Assembly: GCA_023247595.1 (NCBI GenBank)
Contig: JAHFGF010000094.1
Location: forward strand, 1-6,509
Direction: 5' to 3'
Length of the DNA: 6,509 nucleotides
From: Candidatus Omnitrophota bacterium
Lineage (GTDB): Bacteria; Omnitrophota; Koll11; Zapsychrales; Fredricksoniimonadaceae
Shown: piece after piece, positions 1-6,408 of the stretch
Layout: each line of letters begins with the position of its first letter
Position numbering within the stretch: position 1 is the first letter of the stretch
Program-made: the position numbers and the translations under genes
Notes under the pieces: model-generated
What the model was told of the DNA's origin: nothing
Databases searched by the model: none
What the model saw: the letters and a program-made list of their open reading frames with translations, nothing else

Positions 1-33
1 ACGGCTCCACGATCCGCTAGTTCATTATTCTAA
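1..33 (+). other. Possible 3' end of a gene cut by the window start
   Basis: Reading from base 1 gives ten open codons (TAPRSASSLF) and then TAA at 31-33. The right repeat gives the same residues on the minus strand, and the only base that differs between copies is silent (AGT against AGC, both Ser). The stretch is too short to be convincing alone, and the opposite-strand frame would also see a silent change (GAA against GAG), so the silent change is weak support. If real, it is the C-terminus of a gene repeated at both ends of the block. Confidence 0.2.
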
Positions 34-123
34 TGATTCTTTAAGGAAATGAACTAAGGATCAAGTCGCCTTTATGGCTTAAACGGAATCTCTCCCGCTT
101 AAAGCGCGTTATGTCGAACTCAC
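1..123 (+). repeat. Left copy of 123-bp inverted repeat
   Basis: This stretch is the reverse complement of 6286-6408, with one mismatch (T at 21 against the complement of G at 6388). The match stops abruptly at 123, where the inner flanks become unrelated, and it runs to the first base of the window, so its true outer edge is not visible. Inside it is a 9-bp stem (18-26 with 48-56, loop 21 nt), a short palindrome around 96-106 (CGCTT-A-AAGCG) and a 7-bp direct repeat GCTTAAA at 77-83 and 97-103. The repeat is seen directly; reading it as the inner end of a mobile or duplicated element is inference. No transposase is visible. Confidence 0.97.
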
Positions 124-150
124 GTTAATATAGGGATTGGCCGTCCGATG

Positions 151-195
151 GTCAAGGCAAAAAATCATTTATCATTTATAGTTTTGTGCCTTGAC
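151..195. promoter_or_regulatory. 14-bp dyad overlapping the -35 box, candidate operator
   Basis: The arms 151-164 and 182-195 pair at 13 of 14 positions (GTCAAGGCA, one mismatch, AAAA against its complement), around a 17-bp spacer that holds a 7-bp tandem repeat TCATTTA-TCATTTA (165-178). The right arm contains the TTGAC of the -35 box of the promoter at 191-219, so a protein bound to the dyad would compete with RNA polymerase. The predicted transcription start lies downstream, so the dyad would not be in the exbB mRNA; it is also not followed by a T tract and does not look like a terminator. The regulator is unknown. The AT-rich spacer loosely recalls Fur-type hexamers, but this is not enough to name it. 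Confidence 0.6.
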
Positions 196-219
196 AACCC
201 AATAGTGGAAAGATATAGT
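191..219 (+). promoter_or_regulatory. Sigma70-type promoter for the exbB operon
   Basis: TTGACA at 191-196 is a perfect -35 hexamer. After exactly 17 bp comes TATAGT at 214-219, five of six matches to the -10 consensus. Transcription would start near 226, leaving a leader of about 50 nt before the exbB start. This is the only strong promoter I see in the window, and it lies inside the repeat-bounded segment, so the block carries its own promoter. Confidence 0.8.
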
Positions 220-264
220 GAAGCGGTTTTAAAATTTTTAGCATCTTTGACCAAAAAATTTTTC

Positions 265-271
265 AAAGGAG
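265..271 (+). promoter_or_regulatory. Ribosome binding site that sets the exbB start at GTG 278
   Basis: AAAGGAG ends at 271. The in-frame ATG at 272 touches it with no spacer, whereas the in-frame GTG at 278 is 6 nt away, the usual distance. The site therefore favours the GTG start two codons downstream of the ATG. Confidence 0.75.
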
Positions 272-277
272 ATGTTT

Positions 278-901
278 GTGCCGACCAGCAGCAACCTATT
301 TACCATCATCAATCATGGTGGTCCTGTTGTTTATATCCTCGCCATTTGTTCCATTATTTCCATAACGATTATTATTGAACGTGTACTATTTTATACGCGT
401 CTGTCCAGGGTTAAGCGCCAGGCATTTATGGGCGATATCCGTGTGTTGCTTGAAAAGAAAGACGTTAAAAAGGCTTTGGCCTTGTGCGATGGGACGGATA
501 CGCCGTTTGCTAAAGTAGTGAAGGCTGGCATTTTACTTCAGGGACGCAATGAAAAGCTGGTGTCGCAGGCCATGGAGCGCGAGATTGTGGTTGAAACGAT
601 CAAGCTGGAACGGTTTATCAGCATCAGCGCCACAATCGGGAGCACGGCAATTTATATTGGTTTGTTGGGAACAGTTTTGGGAATTATGCGCGCGTTTCAT
701 GATATTTCGTTAAATGGTGTGGGCGGTATTAATGTTATTATCGGTGGTATTAGCGAATCGCTCATTGCGACCGCCGCCGGGCTCATGGTTGCTTTGCCGG
801 CATTGATTTCCTACAATTATTTTGTCCGCCGCATTGATCATTTTGTGGTCGATATGGAGCTGAGTTCTTCTGAACTGGTTGATATCCTCTGCGGCCAGTG
901 A
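278..901 (+). CDS. exbB: ExbB/TolQ/MotA-family proton channel subunit
   Basis: This 207-residue inner-membrane protein should form the pentameric channel that, with ExbD, uses the proton motive force to drive TonB- or Tol-type work at the outer membrane. The start is GTG at 278, chosen from the AAAGGAG spacing. Three membrane segments are visible near residues 16-38, 116-138 and 160-182. The second holds GLLGTVLGIM (128-137) with the family Thr (T132). The third begins ESLIATAAGL (160-169), with the Glu and Thr (E160, T165) typical of ExbB and TolQ. The usual Pro in the APLLGLLGTV-type motif is absent; here it reads TAIYIGLLGTV. Length fits the family. exbD follows 7 bp later. ExbB and TolQ cannot be told apart without the missing partner genes (tonB, or tolA, tolB and pal), so the symbol names the family. 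Confidence 0.93.
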   Translation: MPTSSNLFTIINHGGPVVYILAICSIISITIIIERVLFYTRLSRVKRQAFMGDIRVLLEKKDVKKALALCDGTDTPFAKVVKAGILLQGRNEKLVSQAMEREIVVETIKLERFISISATIGSTAIYIGLLGTVLGIMRAFHDISLNGVGGINVIIGGISESLIATAAGLMVALPALISYNYFVRRIDHFVVDMELSSSELVDILCGQ

Positions 902-908
902 AAGAGTT

Positions 909-1319
909 ATGAAGAGAAGGTCCCGCAGTCAACGTCTCATTGCTGAAATCAATATTACGCCCCTCACAGATGTGATCATTGTTTTACTCTTGATTGTGAT
1001 GGTGGCAACTCCATTTATTTTTCAGTCCAGCATCCGCATCACGCTTCCGCAATCCAAAAGCATGCAGCAGCCGCCTTTGGAGGTGACCGTCACCATCAAC
1101 GCCATTGGCGATGCCTTGTTAGAAAATAAGCAATACAGTCTCCGTTTTGATTTAGATCTTTTGAAATTCAAATTGTCGTCGATATTTAAGGATAAAAAAG
1201 ACGCGACGCTGTTGATTCGCGGGGATAAAAGTGTTCAGTACGATTACGTGATGCGGGTTGTCGATATGGCCTCCCAATTGGGTGTTGAACATGTTGTTTT
1301 ATTAACGGAGTATAAATAG
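909..1319 (+). CDS. exbD: ExbD/TolR-family proton channel subunit
   Basis: This 136-residue single-span protein is the partner of the upstream ExbB-like channel. A short basic N-terminus (MKRRSRSQR) is followed by INITPLTDVIIVLLLIV: the conserved Asp (D21) at the start of the single membrane helix is the proposed proton-carrying residue of the family. The rest is a periplasmic domain. The start ATG at 909 is preferred over an in-frame TTG at 879 because it puts the basic segment directly at the N-terminus, gives the usual family length and lies 7 bp after the exbB stop. Its own Shine-Dalgarno (GAAAGAG) is poor and too close, so translation is probably coupled to exbB. The TonB-like gene that often follows is absent; a reductase gene comes next. 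Confidence 0.92.
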   Translation: MKRRSRSQRLIAEINITPLTDVIIVLLLIVMVATPFIFQSSIRITLPQSKSMQQPPLEVTVTINAIGDALLENKQYSLRFDLDLLKFKLSSIFKDKKDATLLIRGDKSVQYDYVMRVVDMASQLGVEHVVLLTEYK

Positions 1320-1350
1320 GGTGTTTCCCTAAAGAAAGAACAAGGTACAT

Positions 1351-2712
1351 ATGTCCAACTTAGGAAGCGCTGAACGTCCTTTACGAGTAGCTGTTGTGGG
1401 AAGCGGTCCCAGCGGTTTTTACGCGGTTGCGGCGTTATTCAAGTTGGAAATCAAAGTCAAAGTCGATATGTTCGACCGTTTGCCCGTTCCGTATGGTTTA
1501 GTCAGATATGGTGTTGCGCCTGATCATCCTAAAATAAAAAATGTCGTCAAGGTTTATGAAAAAGAAGCCTTAAGGCCGGAATTTACTTTTTTCGGCAATG
1601 TGAATGTCGGTGAAAACATCTCGATTAATGAAATGAAGCTGTTTTATGAGGCCATCATTATCGCCACCGGAGCCGAGACCGATCGCAAGCTGGGTATTGA
1701 AGGTGAGGATCTTGTCGGGTCGCACGCTTCAACCGAATTAGTCGGTTGGTATAACGGGCATCCGGATTTTCAGGATTTGAAATTTGATTTCTCCCACGAG
1801 ATTGCGGTTGTCATCGGCCAAGGCAATGTGGCCATGGATGTCTGCCGGATTTTATTAAAGACGGTCGATGAATTAAAAGGCACCGACATTGCCCAAAACG
1901 CGTTAGACGCGTTGGCCTCAAGCAAAATCAAAGAGGTTCATTGCTTCGGCCGTCGGGGACCGGTTCAGGCCGCGTTTACTCCTATTGAAATCCGTGAATT
2001 CGCTGAATTGGCGGATTGTAATCCGGTCATTAACCCGGAAGATTTGATTGTTAATGAAGCCAGCCAAAAGGAATTGGAAGACCATGTCCGGTTAAAGAAT
2101 TTTGAAATTCTAAAAGATTTAGCGGCGATCAAGCATGAGGGGAAAAAACGAAAGTTCTTTCTGCATTTTTGTAAAAGCCCGCAGGAAATTTTGGGTCAGG
2201 GAAGAGTTCAGAGTGTGACGTTTGAAAAAAATCAGTTGGTCGGCGAGCCGCACATGCAAAAGGTGAGAGGCACCGGCTTGAAAGAATCCATCGCGTGCGG
2301 TTTAGTTTTCCGCAGCGTTGGTTATCAGGGCGTTCCGGTTAAAGGCTTGCCGTTTCAGCCGAACGCCGGGATTATCCCCAATCAAAAAGGGCGCATCATG
2401 GATTCCGAACAGATTTTTACCGGATTATATACCACGGGCTGGATCAAACGCGGCGCGAACGGGATTATCGGGACCAATAAAGGCGACAGTGAAGAAACGG
2501 TTCACTGTCTGATTGAAGACCTAGCGCATTTGATTCCTTGTCCCCAGCCGTCGACAGAGGCTGTGGCAGAATTTCTAAAAACAAAAGAAATCCGTCCTGT
2601 TTCTTTTTCTGATTGGAAAAAAATTGACGCCGCGGAAGTGGAACGGGGTTTAAAAATCGGCAAGCCCCGGGAAAAATTCGTGCGTGTCAGCGGCATGCTT
2701 TCAGTTCTCTAA
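1351..2712 (+). CDS. fprA: NADPH-ferredoxin reductase, FprA/adrenodoxin reductase family
   Basis: This 453-residue flavoprotein should pass electrons between NADPH and a ferredoxin-like carrier through bound FAD, in the cytoplasm. Family marks run in the expected order: the FAD-binding GSGPSG (17-22); LPVPYGLVRYGVAPDHPK (44-61), a signature of this family; IIATGAETDRKLGI (103-116); GWYNGHPD (132-139); the NADP-binding GQGNVAMD (156-163); GRRGP (200-204), whose arginines usually hold the 2'-phosphate of NADPH; and GWIKRGANGIIGTNKGD (363-379), the C-terminal FAD/NADP contact. Length is normal and no break is seen. An AAGG at 1342-1345 sits 5 nt before the ATG. It follows exbD by 31 bp on the same strand, an unusual neighbour for a channel pair. 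No ferredoxin gene is visible; the cysteine-rich protein encoded next is a possible but unproven electron partner. Confidence 0.95.
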   Translation: MSNLGSAERPLRVAVVGSGPSGFYAVAALFKLEIKVKVDMFDRLPVPYGLVRYGVAPDHPKIKNVVKVYEKEALRPEFTFFGNVNVGENISINEMKLFYEAIIIATGAETDRKLGIEGEDLVGSHASTELVGWYNGHPDFQDLKFDFSHEIAVVIGQGNVAMDVCRILLKTVDELKGTDIAQNALDALASSKIKEVHCFGRRGPVQAAFTPIEIREFAELADCNPVINPEDLIVNEASQKELEDHVRLKNFEILKDLAAIKHEGKKRKFFLHFCKSPQEILGQGRVQSVTFEKNQLVGEPHMQKVRGTGLKESIACGLVFRSVGYQGVPVKGLPFQPNAGIIPNQKGRIMDSEQIFTGLYTTGWIKRGANGIIGTNKGDSEETVHCLIEDLAHLIPCPQPSTEAVAEFLKTKEIRPVSFSDWKKIDAAEVERGLKIGKPREKFVRVSGMLSVL

Positions 2713-2740
2713 AGTTATCATGTATTGTATTTCCTAAGCA

Positions 2741-2746
2741 AAGGAG
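2741..2746 (+). promoter_or_regulatory. Ribosome binding site choosing between two adjacent ATGs
   Basis: AAGGAG ends 3 nt before the ATG at 2750 and 6 nt before the ATG at 2753. The second spacing is better, so the gene is taken to start at 2753. The two choices differ by one Met. Confidence 0.7.
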
Positions 2747-2752
2747 ATAATG

Positions 2753-3115
2753 ATGTCTAACCAGCGCAGCAATCAGGACGAACCTTCAGAATCAAAAGAA
2801 TACCGGAAGCTGGTTTCTGATTTAAAAGGAATCATCGACGACGCCAGGGCCAAGGGCATTGATTTAACCCAGCGCATGGATACATTAAATTGTACGATTT
2901 GCGGGGCGTATGAAGAATTGACCACCCGCGGCCACCGCCTGGTGGTTGAACCTCAGCGCCAGACAGCGTCGATGCAGCAGTTTTTGATTATCGACTGCGC
3001 CCAGAAATCATTTCAGCGCAAGCAGGTCAGGTATTTTCGGACAAGCTATACCTTTATCTGCTCAGCGTGCGGGGCTTATCAAAACACAGTTGTCAAAGAT
3101 CAATTTGCGTCTTGA
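2753..3115 (+). CDS. Small cytoplasmic protein with paired CxxCGAY knuckles, function unknown
   Basis: I do not recognise this 120-residue protein. It has no signal peptide or membrane segment. A charged, probably helical N-terminal 40 residues (EYRKLVSDLKGIIDDARAKG region) lead into two near-identical knuckles: CTICGAY (C47, C50) and CSACGAY (C103, C106), 53 residues apart, with a further lone Cys at 82. Two CxxC pairs of this kind normally bind one Zn (zinc ribbon) or one Fe (rubredoxin fold). Rubredoxins also have two CxxCG knuckles, but they are only about 30 residues apart and their proline- and aromatic-rich core is not seen here, so a zinc ribbon is the likelier reading. It has a strong ribosome binding site and lies 40 bp after the ferredoxin reductase gene, so a redox partner role is possible but only inferred. 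Confidence 0.85.
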   Translation: MSNQRSNQDEPSESKEYRKLVSDLKGIIDDARAKGIDLTQRMDTLNCTICGAYEELTTRGHRLVVEPQRQTASMQQFLIIDCAQKSFQRKQVRYFRTSYTFICSACGAYQNTVVKDQFAS

Positions 3116-3182
3116 GAATACGCCCAAGATATTTCCTTCAAATAGTACCAGTCCTTAAGCAAGATTTTTCGGATTTGGCTTC

Positions 3183-4325
3183 ATGATTAGATTGCTGCTT
3201 TTATTTTTATTCATTTTTACTCTGACCCTTCCTGTTTACGCCATTACCAAAGAACAATATTTTGAAAGCGGTTTATTGAAAGTCGCCAATGGCCGCTATG
3301 AAAGCGCGATTGACGATTTTTCGCAAGCCATTGGTCAGGACCAGGTTTATTTAAAAGCCTACCTTGAGCGCGCCTCTGCCTTTCGAAAATTCGGCATTAA
3401 TGATCAAGCGGTCTTTGACTACAATAAAGTGTTATTCATTGAGCCCAATAATCTTAAGGCCTATTACGGCCGCGCCGAGGCTTATGTAACGCTGGGCGTT
3501 TTTAATAATGCTATTCATGATTATTCAAAAGCAATTGAGCTAACTCCCAATGATCCGCTTTTGTTTAACAAGCGCGGATTGGCGTACGCGAATAAAAAGT
3601 TGTATGACGACGCTGTTTCTGATTTTTCTAGAGCCCTTGAAATCAACCCGCAGATGGCCGAGGCTTATTTCAACCGCGGCATTTCTTACAGTATTCAGAA
3701 ATTGTACGATAAAGCTGTCAGTGATTTTTCCAAAGCCATTGCTTTGGGAATGGATGAAAAGGAATTGTATTTTAAGAGAGGAAAGATTTATCAGGAATTG
3801 GAATTTCACGATAAGGCCTTGGCTGATTTTGACAAGGCGGTTGCCTTGGAACCTCGCCGGGCGGAATACCAGTTTTATCACGGCATGGCAGCAGGAACAA
3901 AGGGATTGTATGATGTGGCCATCATGGATTTTTCCAAGGCATTGGATTTAGAGCCAAATGATGCGGCCAGTTTATATAATCGTGGAAAAATATTTGATGA
4001 GTTGTCTTTGTTTGATAAGGCAGTTAAAGATTTCTCAGCTGGCTTGAGGATGGCGCCTAAAGATAGCAGTATTTTGCGTTCCCGCGGATTGGCCTATGCC
4101 AAAATGGGGAAGTATGATGAAGCGCTCGCCGACTTAAACCGCTGTATTAAAATGGACGGGTCTAACGAACAGATTTATCTGGAACGCGGATATGTTTATT
4201 TGGATAAAAAGTTTTTTGAAAAAGCTGAGGCGGATTTTTTAAGAGCGCTGGAATTAAAACCCGGTTCGAAAAAAGCGGCTGATGCGTTGGAAGAGCTTCG
4301 GAAGGCTAGAATAGAAAGGAAATAA
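3183..4325 (+). CDS. Exported TPR-repeat protein (ten tandem TPRs)
   Basis: This 380-residue protein begins with a clear Sec signal peptide (residues 1-20, hydrophobic core LLLLFLFIFTLTL, likely cut after VYA), so it should act in the periplasm or at the cell surface. The rest is a solenoid of ten TPR units of exactly 34 residues, with no insertions: 24-57, 58-91, 92-125, 126-159, 160-193, 194-227, 228-261, 262-295, 296-329 and 330-363. Each has the expected small and aromatic positions (for example RGLAYAKMGKYDEALADL). A charged tail ends it. Such solenoids are protein-binding scaffolds; no enzyme domain is present. The ATG has no good Shine-Dalgarno and follows a 67-bp gap with no clear promoter or terminator. 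The stop is 2 bp before the next start, so it is tightly coupled to the HTTM-DCC gene and may be its periplasmic partner. Confidence 0.93.
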   Translation: MIRLLLLFLFIFTLTLPVYAITKEQYFESGLLKVANGRYESAIDDFSQAIGQDQVYLKAYLERASAFRKFGINDQAVFDYNKVLFIEPNNLKAYYGRAEAYVTLGVFNNAIHDYSKAIELTPNDPLLFNKRGLAYANKKLYDDAVSDFSRALEINPQMAEAYFNRGISYSIQKLYDKAVSDFSKAIALGMDEKELYFKRGKIYQELEFHDKALADFDKAVALEPRRAEYQFYHGMAAGTKGLYDVAIMDFSKALDLEPNDAASLYNRGKIFDELSLFDKAVKDFSAGLRMAPKDSSILRSRGLAYAKMGKYDEALADLNRCIKMDGSNEQIYLERGYVYLDKKFFEKAEADFLRALELKPGSKKAADALEELRKARIERK

Positions 4326-4327
4326 AT

Positions 4328-6280
4328 ATGCATATTAAAAGAGCTTTACAGTGGGGAGCTGGTTTAGCGTTTTGTTTTGCCGCAATATATATATTTTTTT
4401 TGCGCCCTTGCATAGAACCTATCTGTGTTACAAAAACTGTTCCTTGGCTCAGTTCTTTGATTGAGGGCAGTTATCCTGTCGATTTCTATCTAAAAAGGGC
4501 TGACCGTCTCGCCGTTGTCTCTTTTATTTCTCTATTCTTCGTATTTTTAGTGATTCCTGCTTCAAAGCGATTGCTTACCGCTTTTTTTCTTGAGAAAGAT
4601 TCCGTCTGGAATTTGGCTGTCTTTAGAATTATTTTTTTTGGTTTTGTTTTGTTTTGGTTTGATAAAGAAAAGGTTCTTTGGTTTAGTCAATTGCCGCCCG
4701 AGTTGATAATTCCGCCGTTTGGCTGTAAGTTTTTACTAAGTCATATTCCAATTAATCCCGTACTCGTTAGTTTCATTTCAGACGTTTTTATCGTAAGTTG
4801 CATTTTTGCTATGATTGGTTTTTTGACGAAGACGTCCGCATGGGTGGCGGTGGTTACGGGTTGGTATGTTTTTGGTATCCCGCAATTTTACGGAAAAGCG
4901 GATCATTATCATCATCTGCTTTGGTTCATGGCTATTATAGGTTCCGGCGCGTGCGCGGATGTTTTATCCGTAGATTCAATTTTTAAAGGTATTCGCCATG
5001 CTGACAAAGGATACCAATTAACGCCTACGGAAAAGTCGCGACAATACGCGTTGCCGCTGCGATTTATTTGGATTTTGATGGGTGTTATTTATTTTTTTCC
5101 GGGTTTATGGAAATTCTTAAAATTTCAATGGCACTGGGCATTTTCGGACAATGTGAGAAATCAGATGTACGCTAAATGGTTTGAATTAAGCGGATGGACA
5201 CCGGCATTTCGCATTGACCATTACCCATGGCTTTATAAGATGACTGGTTTGGCCACAATGGTGTTTGAATTGACCTTTATAGGGTTAATTCTTTTTCCAT
5301 TTTTGCGTTGGGTGGCTGTGGCCGGAGGGTTGATGTTTCATAACATGACGAAGGCGTTTATGTTCATTTCATTTATTCCATTGCAGATTTGTTATCTGTC
5401 CTTTATTAATTGGGCCGGTATCTTTGGCAGGTTGGGTAAGATATTCTTTAAAGAAAATCTATTTGTTCTTTACGACGGTAATTGTAAGATTTGTCGTCGG
5501 ACGATAGCGGTCTTGCAGCGATTCGATATTTTCGAACGTATCGTTTATGTCAACGCGCTTGATAATGCTCAACTTAATTATTTTGGTCTGGCCTGGGTTG
5601 ATTCTCCGGAGTTGGCGCAGGATATGCATGTCGCTATCGGTAAAAATAAATGGAAAGGTTTTGAAGCTTACCGTGCGTTGGCGGTTCGTATTCCCATGTT
5701 TTGGTTCGTATGGCTGTTATTGTGGATATGGCCGGTTCCGCAGATAGGAAAGGCTATTTATAGAAAAATCGCGGATTCTCGGCTGTGCAGTGTTCGTTTA
5801 CAGCTTCAACATAAAGATGCGTCCGCTGATTCCTATGTGACCATTGGAATTAAAATTGTCGGTTCAATATTGATTTTCATAAATGTCTTGTTCGGTCTTT
5901 CCCATAAGATAAAGTCTTGGCCGTTCGCGTGCTATCCAACTTTTGCCGGCATCATTGATCGTCCTGAGATTGCGGTTATTTCATTTATTGGGATAAAAAA
6001 TGGCGAGGAGGAACCTATCGATATTGAGGTTTTTAAAAAGCGCATCTCCCCGCAGAAATATGCCGGATTGATAGAGGCTATCGCGCGTGATCAGAATGAA
6101 AAAAGAAAAAAGAACCGTTTGCGTAAGCTGTTTATGGTCATGAGTCAATCGGGTGTTGATATTAAGAAATATTCGAAAATTCGCTTTTACACGACGGTGA
6201 AAAGCACGGTGCCGGAAAAATATTCCTCCGCCCCGATTTCCAGGGTATTTTTATTCGAAATCGAATCCAATGGAATTTAA
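4328..6280 (+). CDS. HTTM (carboxylase-like) membrane protein fused to a DCC thiol-redox domain
   Basis: This 650-residue protein joins several parts. Residues 9-27 and 62-78 are extra N-terminal membrane segments. About 90-365 is a multi-span region with the style of HTTM proteins, the bacterial relatives of vitamin K-dependent gamma-carboxylase: WNLAVFRIIFFGFVLFW (94-110), HYHHLLWF (193-200) and the CADVLSVDSIF stretch (209-219). From 379 a DCC (DUF393) domain begins with LYDGNCKICRRT; D383, C386 and C389 form the DxxCxxC thiol-redox motif. A last membrane segment (about 506-525) precedes SWPFACYPTF (530-539) and a basic C-terminal region of about 110 residues. GAAAGGA lies 7 nt before the ATG, and the start is 2 bp after the TPR gene stop. 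Substrate is unknown; carboxylation is not implied by the fold alone. The DNA holds two T8 tracts. The stop lies 5 bp before the right repeat. Confidence 0.88.
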   Translation: MHIKRALQWGAGLAFCFAAIYIFFLRPCIEPICVTKTVPWLSSLIEGSYPVDFYLKRADRLAVVSFISLFFVFLVIPASKRLLTAFFLEKDSVWNLAVFRIIFFGFVLFWFDKEKVLWFSQLPPELIIPPFGCKFLLSHIPINPVLVSFISDVFIVSCIFAMIGFLTKTSAWVAVVTGWYVFGIPQFYGKADHYHHLLWFMAIIGSGACADVLSVDSIFKGIRHADKGYQLTPTEKSRQYALPLRFIWILMGVIYFFPGLWKFLKFQWHWAFSDNVRNQMYAKWFELSGWTPAFRIDHYPWLYKMTGLATMVFELTFIGLILFPFLRWVAVAGGLMFHNMTKAFMFISFIPLQICYLSFINWAGIFGRLGKIFFKENLFVLYDGNCKICRRTIAVLQRFDIFERIVYVNALDNAQLNYFGLAWVDSPELAQDMHVAIGKNKWKGFEAYRALAVRIPMFWFVWLLLWIWPVPQIGKAIYRKIADSRLCSVRLQLQHKDASADSYVTIGIKIVGSILIFINVLFGLSHKIKSWPFACYPTFAGIIDRPEIAVISFIGIKNGEEEPIDIEVFKKRISPQKYAGLIEAIARDQNEKRKKNRLRKLFMVMSQSGVDIKKYSKIRFYTTVKSTVPEKYSSAPISRVFLFEIESNGI

Positions 6281-6285
6281 ATAAT

Positions 6286-6408
6286 GTGAGTTCGACATAA
6301 CGCGCTTTAAGCGGGAGAGATTCCGTTTAAGCCATAAAGGCGACTTGATCCTTAGTTCATTTCCTTAAAGAATCATTAGAATAATGAGCTAGCGGATCGT
6401 GGAGCCGT
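6286..6408 (-). repeat. Right copy of 123-bp inverted repeat
   Basis: This is the inverted partner of 1-123 (122 of 123 positions identical; G at 6388 is the single difference). Its inner edge lies 5 bp after the stop of the HTTM-DCC gene. Beyond 6408 the match cannot be followed because the left copy is cut by the window start, so the full repeat may be longer. The 9-bp stem seen in the left copy is kept here in a + strand transcript (6353-6361 with 6383-6391), with one G-U pair at the variable base. No T tract follows, so it is not a standard rho-independent terminator, and none is seen between the last gene and the repeat. Confidence 0.97.

Noticed and set aside
1..123. Repeat as an integron attC site or a self-contained MITE
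   Set aside because: The paired attC core boxes are not recognisable, and the two ends of a single copy are not inverted repeats of each other.
272..277. ATG at 272 as the exbB start
   Set aside because: The Shine-Dalgarno ends at 271, directly against this ATG; the in-frame GTG at 278 has the proper 6-nt spacing.
148..378. Open frame of 76 codons starting upstream of exbB
   Set aside because: It spans the operator-like dyad and the promoter, then overlaps the start of exbB in another frame; the peptide has no recognisable pattern and no ribosome binding site.
1317..1331. Small hairpin TAGGG-TGTTT-CCCTA over the exbD stop codon
   Set aside because: Only five base pairs and no following T tract; such a stem is common by chance and cannot be called a terminator or attenuator.
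2318..2696. Open frames on both strands inside the reductase gene, and similar ones inside the TPR and HTTM-DCC genes
   Set aside because: They lie wholly within strongly supported genes in other frames, lack ribosome binding sites and show no protein-family pattern.
3116..3182. Possible separate promoter for the TPR and HTTM-DCC genes
   Set aside because: No -35 and -10 pair with good matches and correct spacing was found in the gap; weak AT-rich hexamers only.
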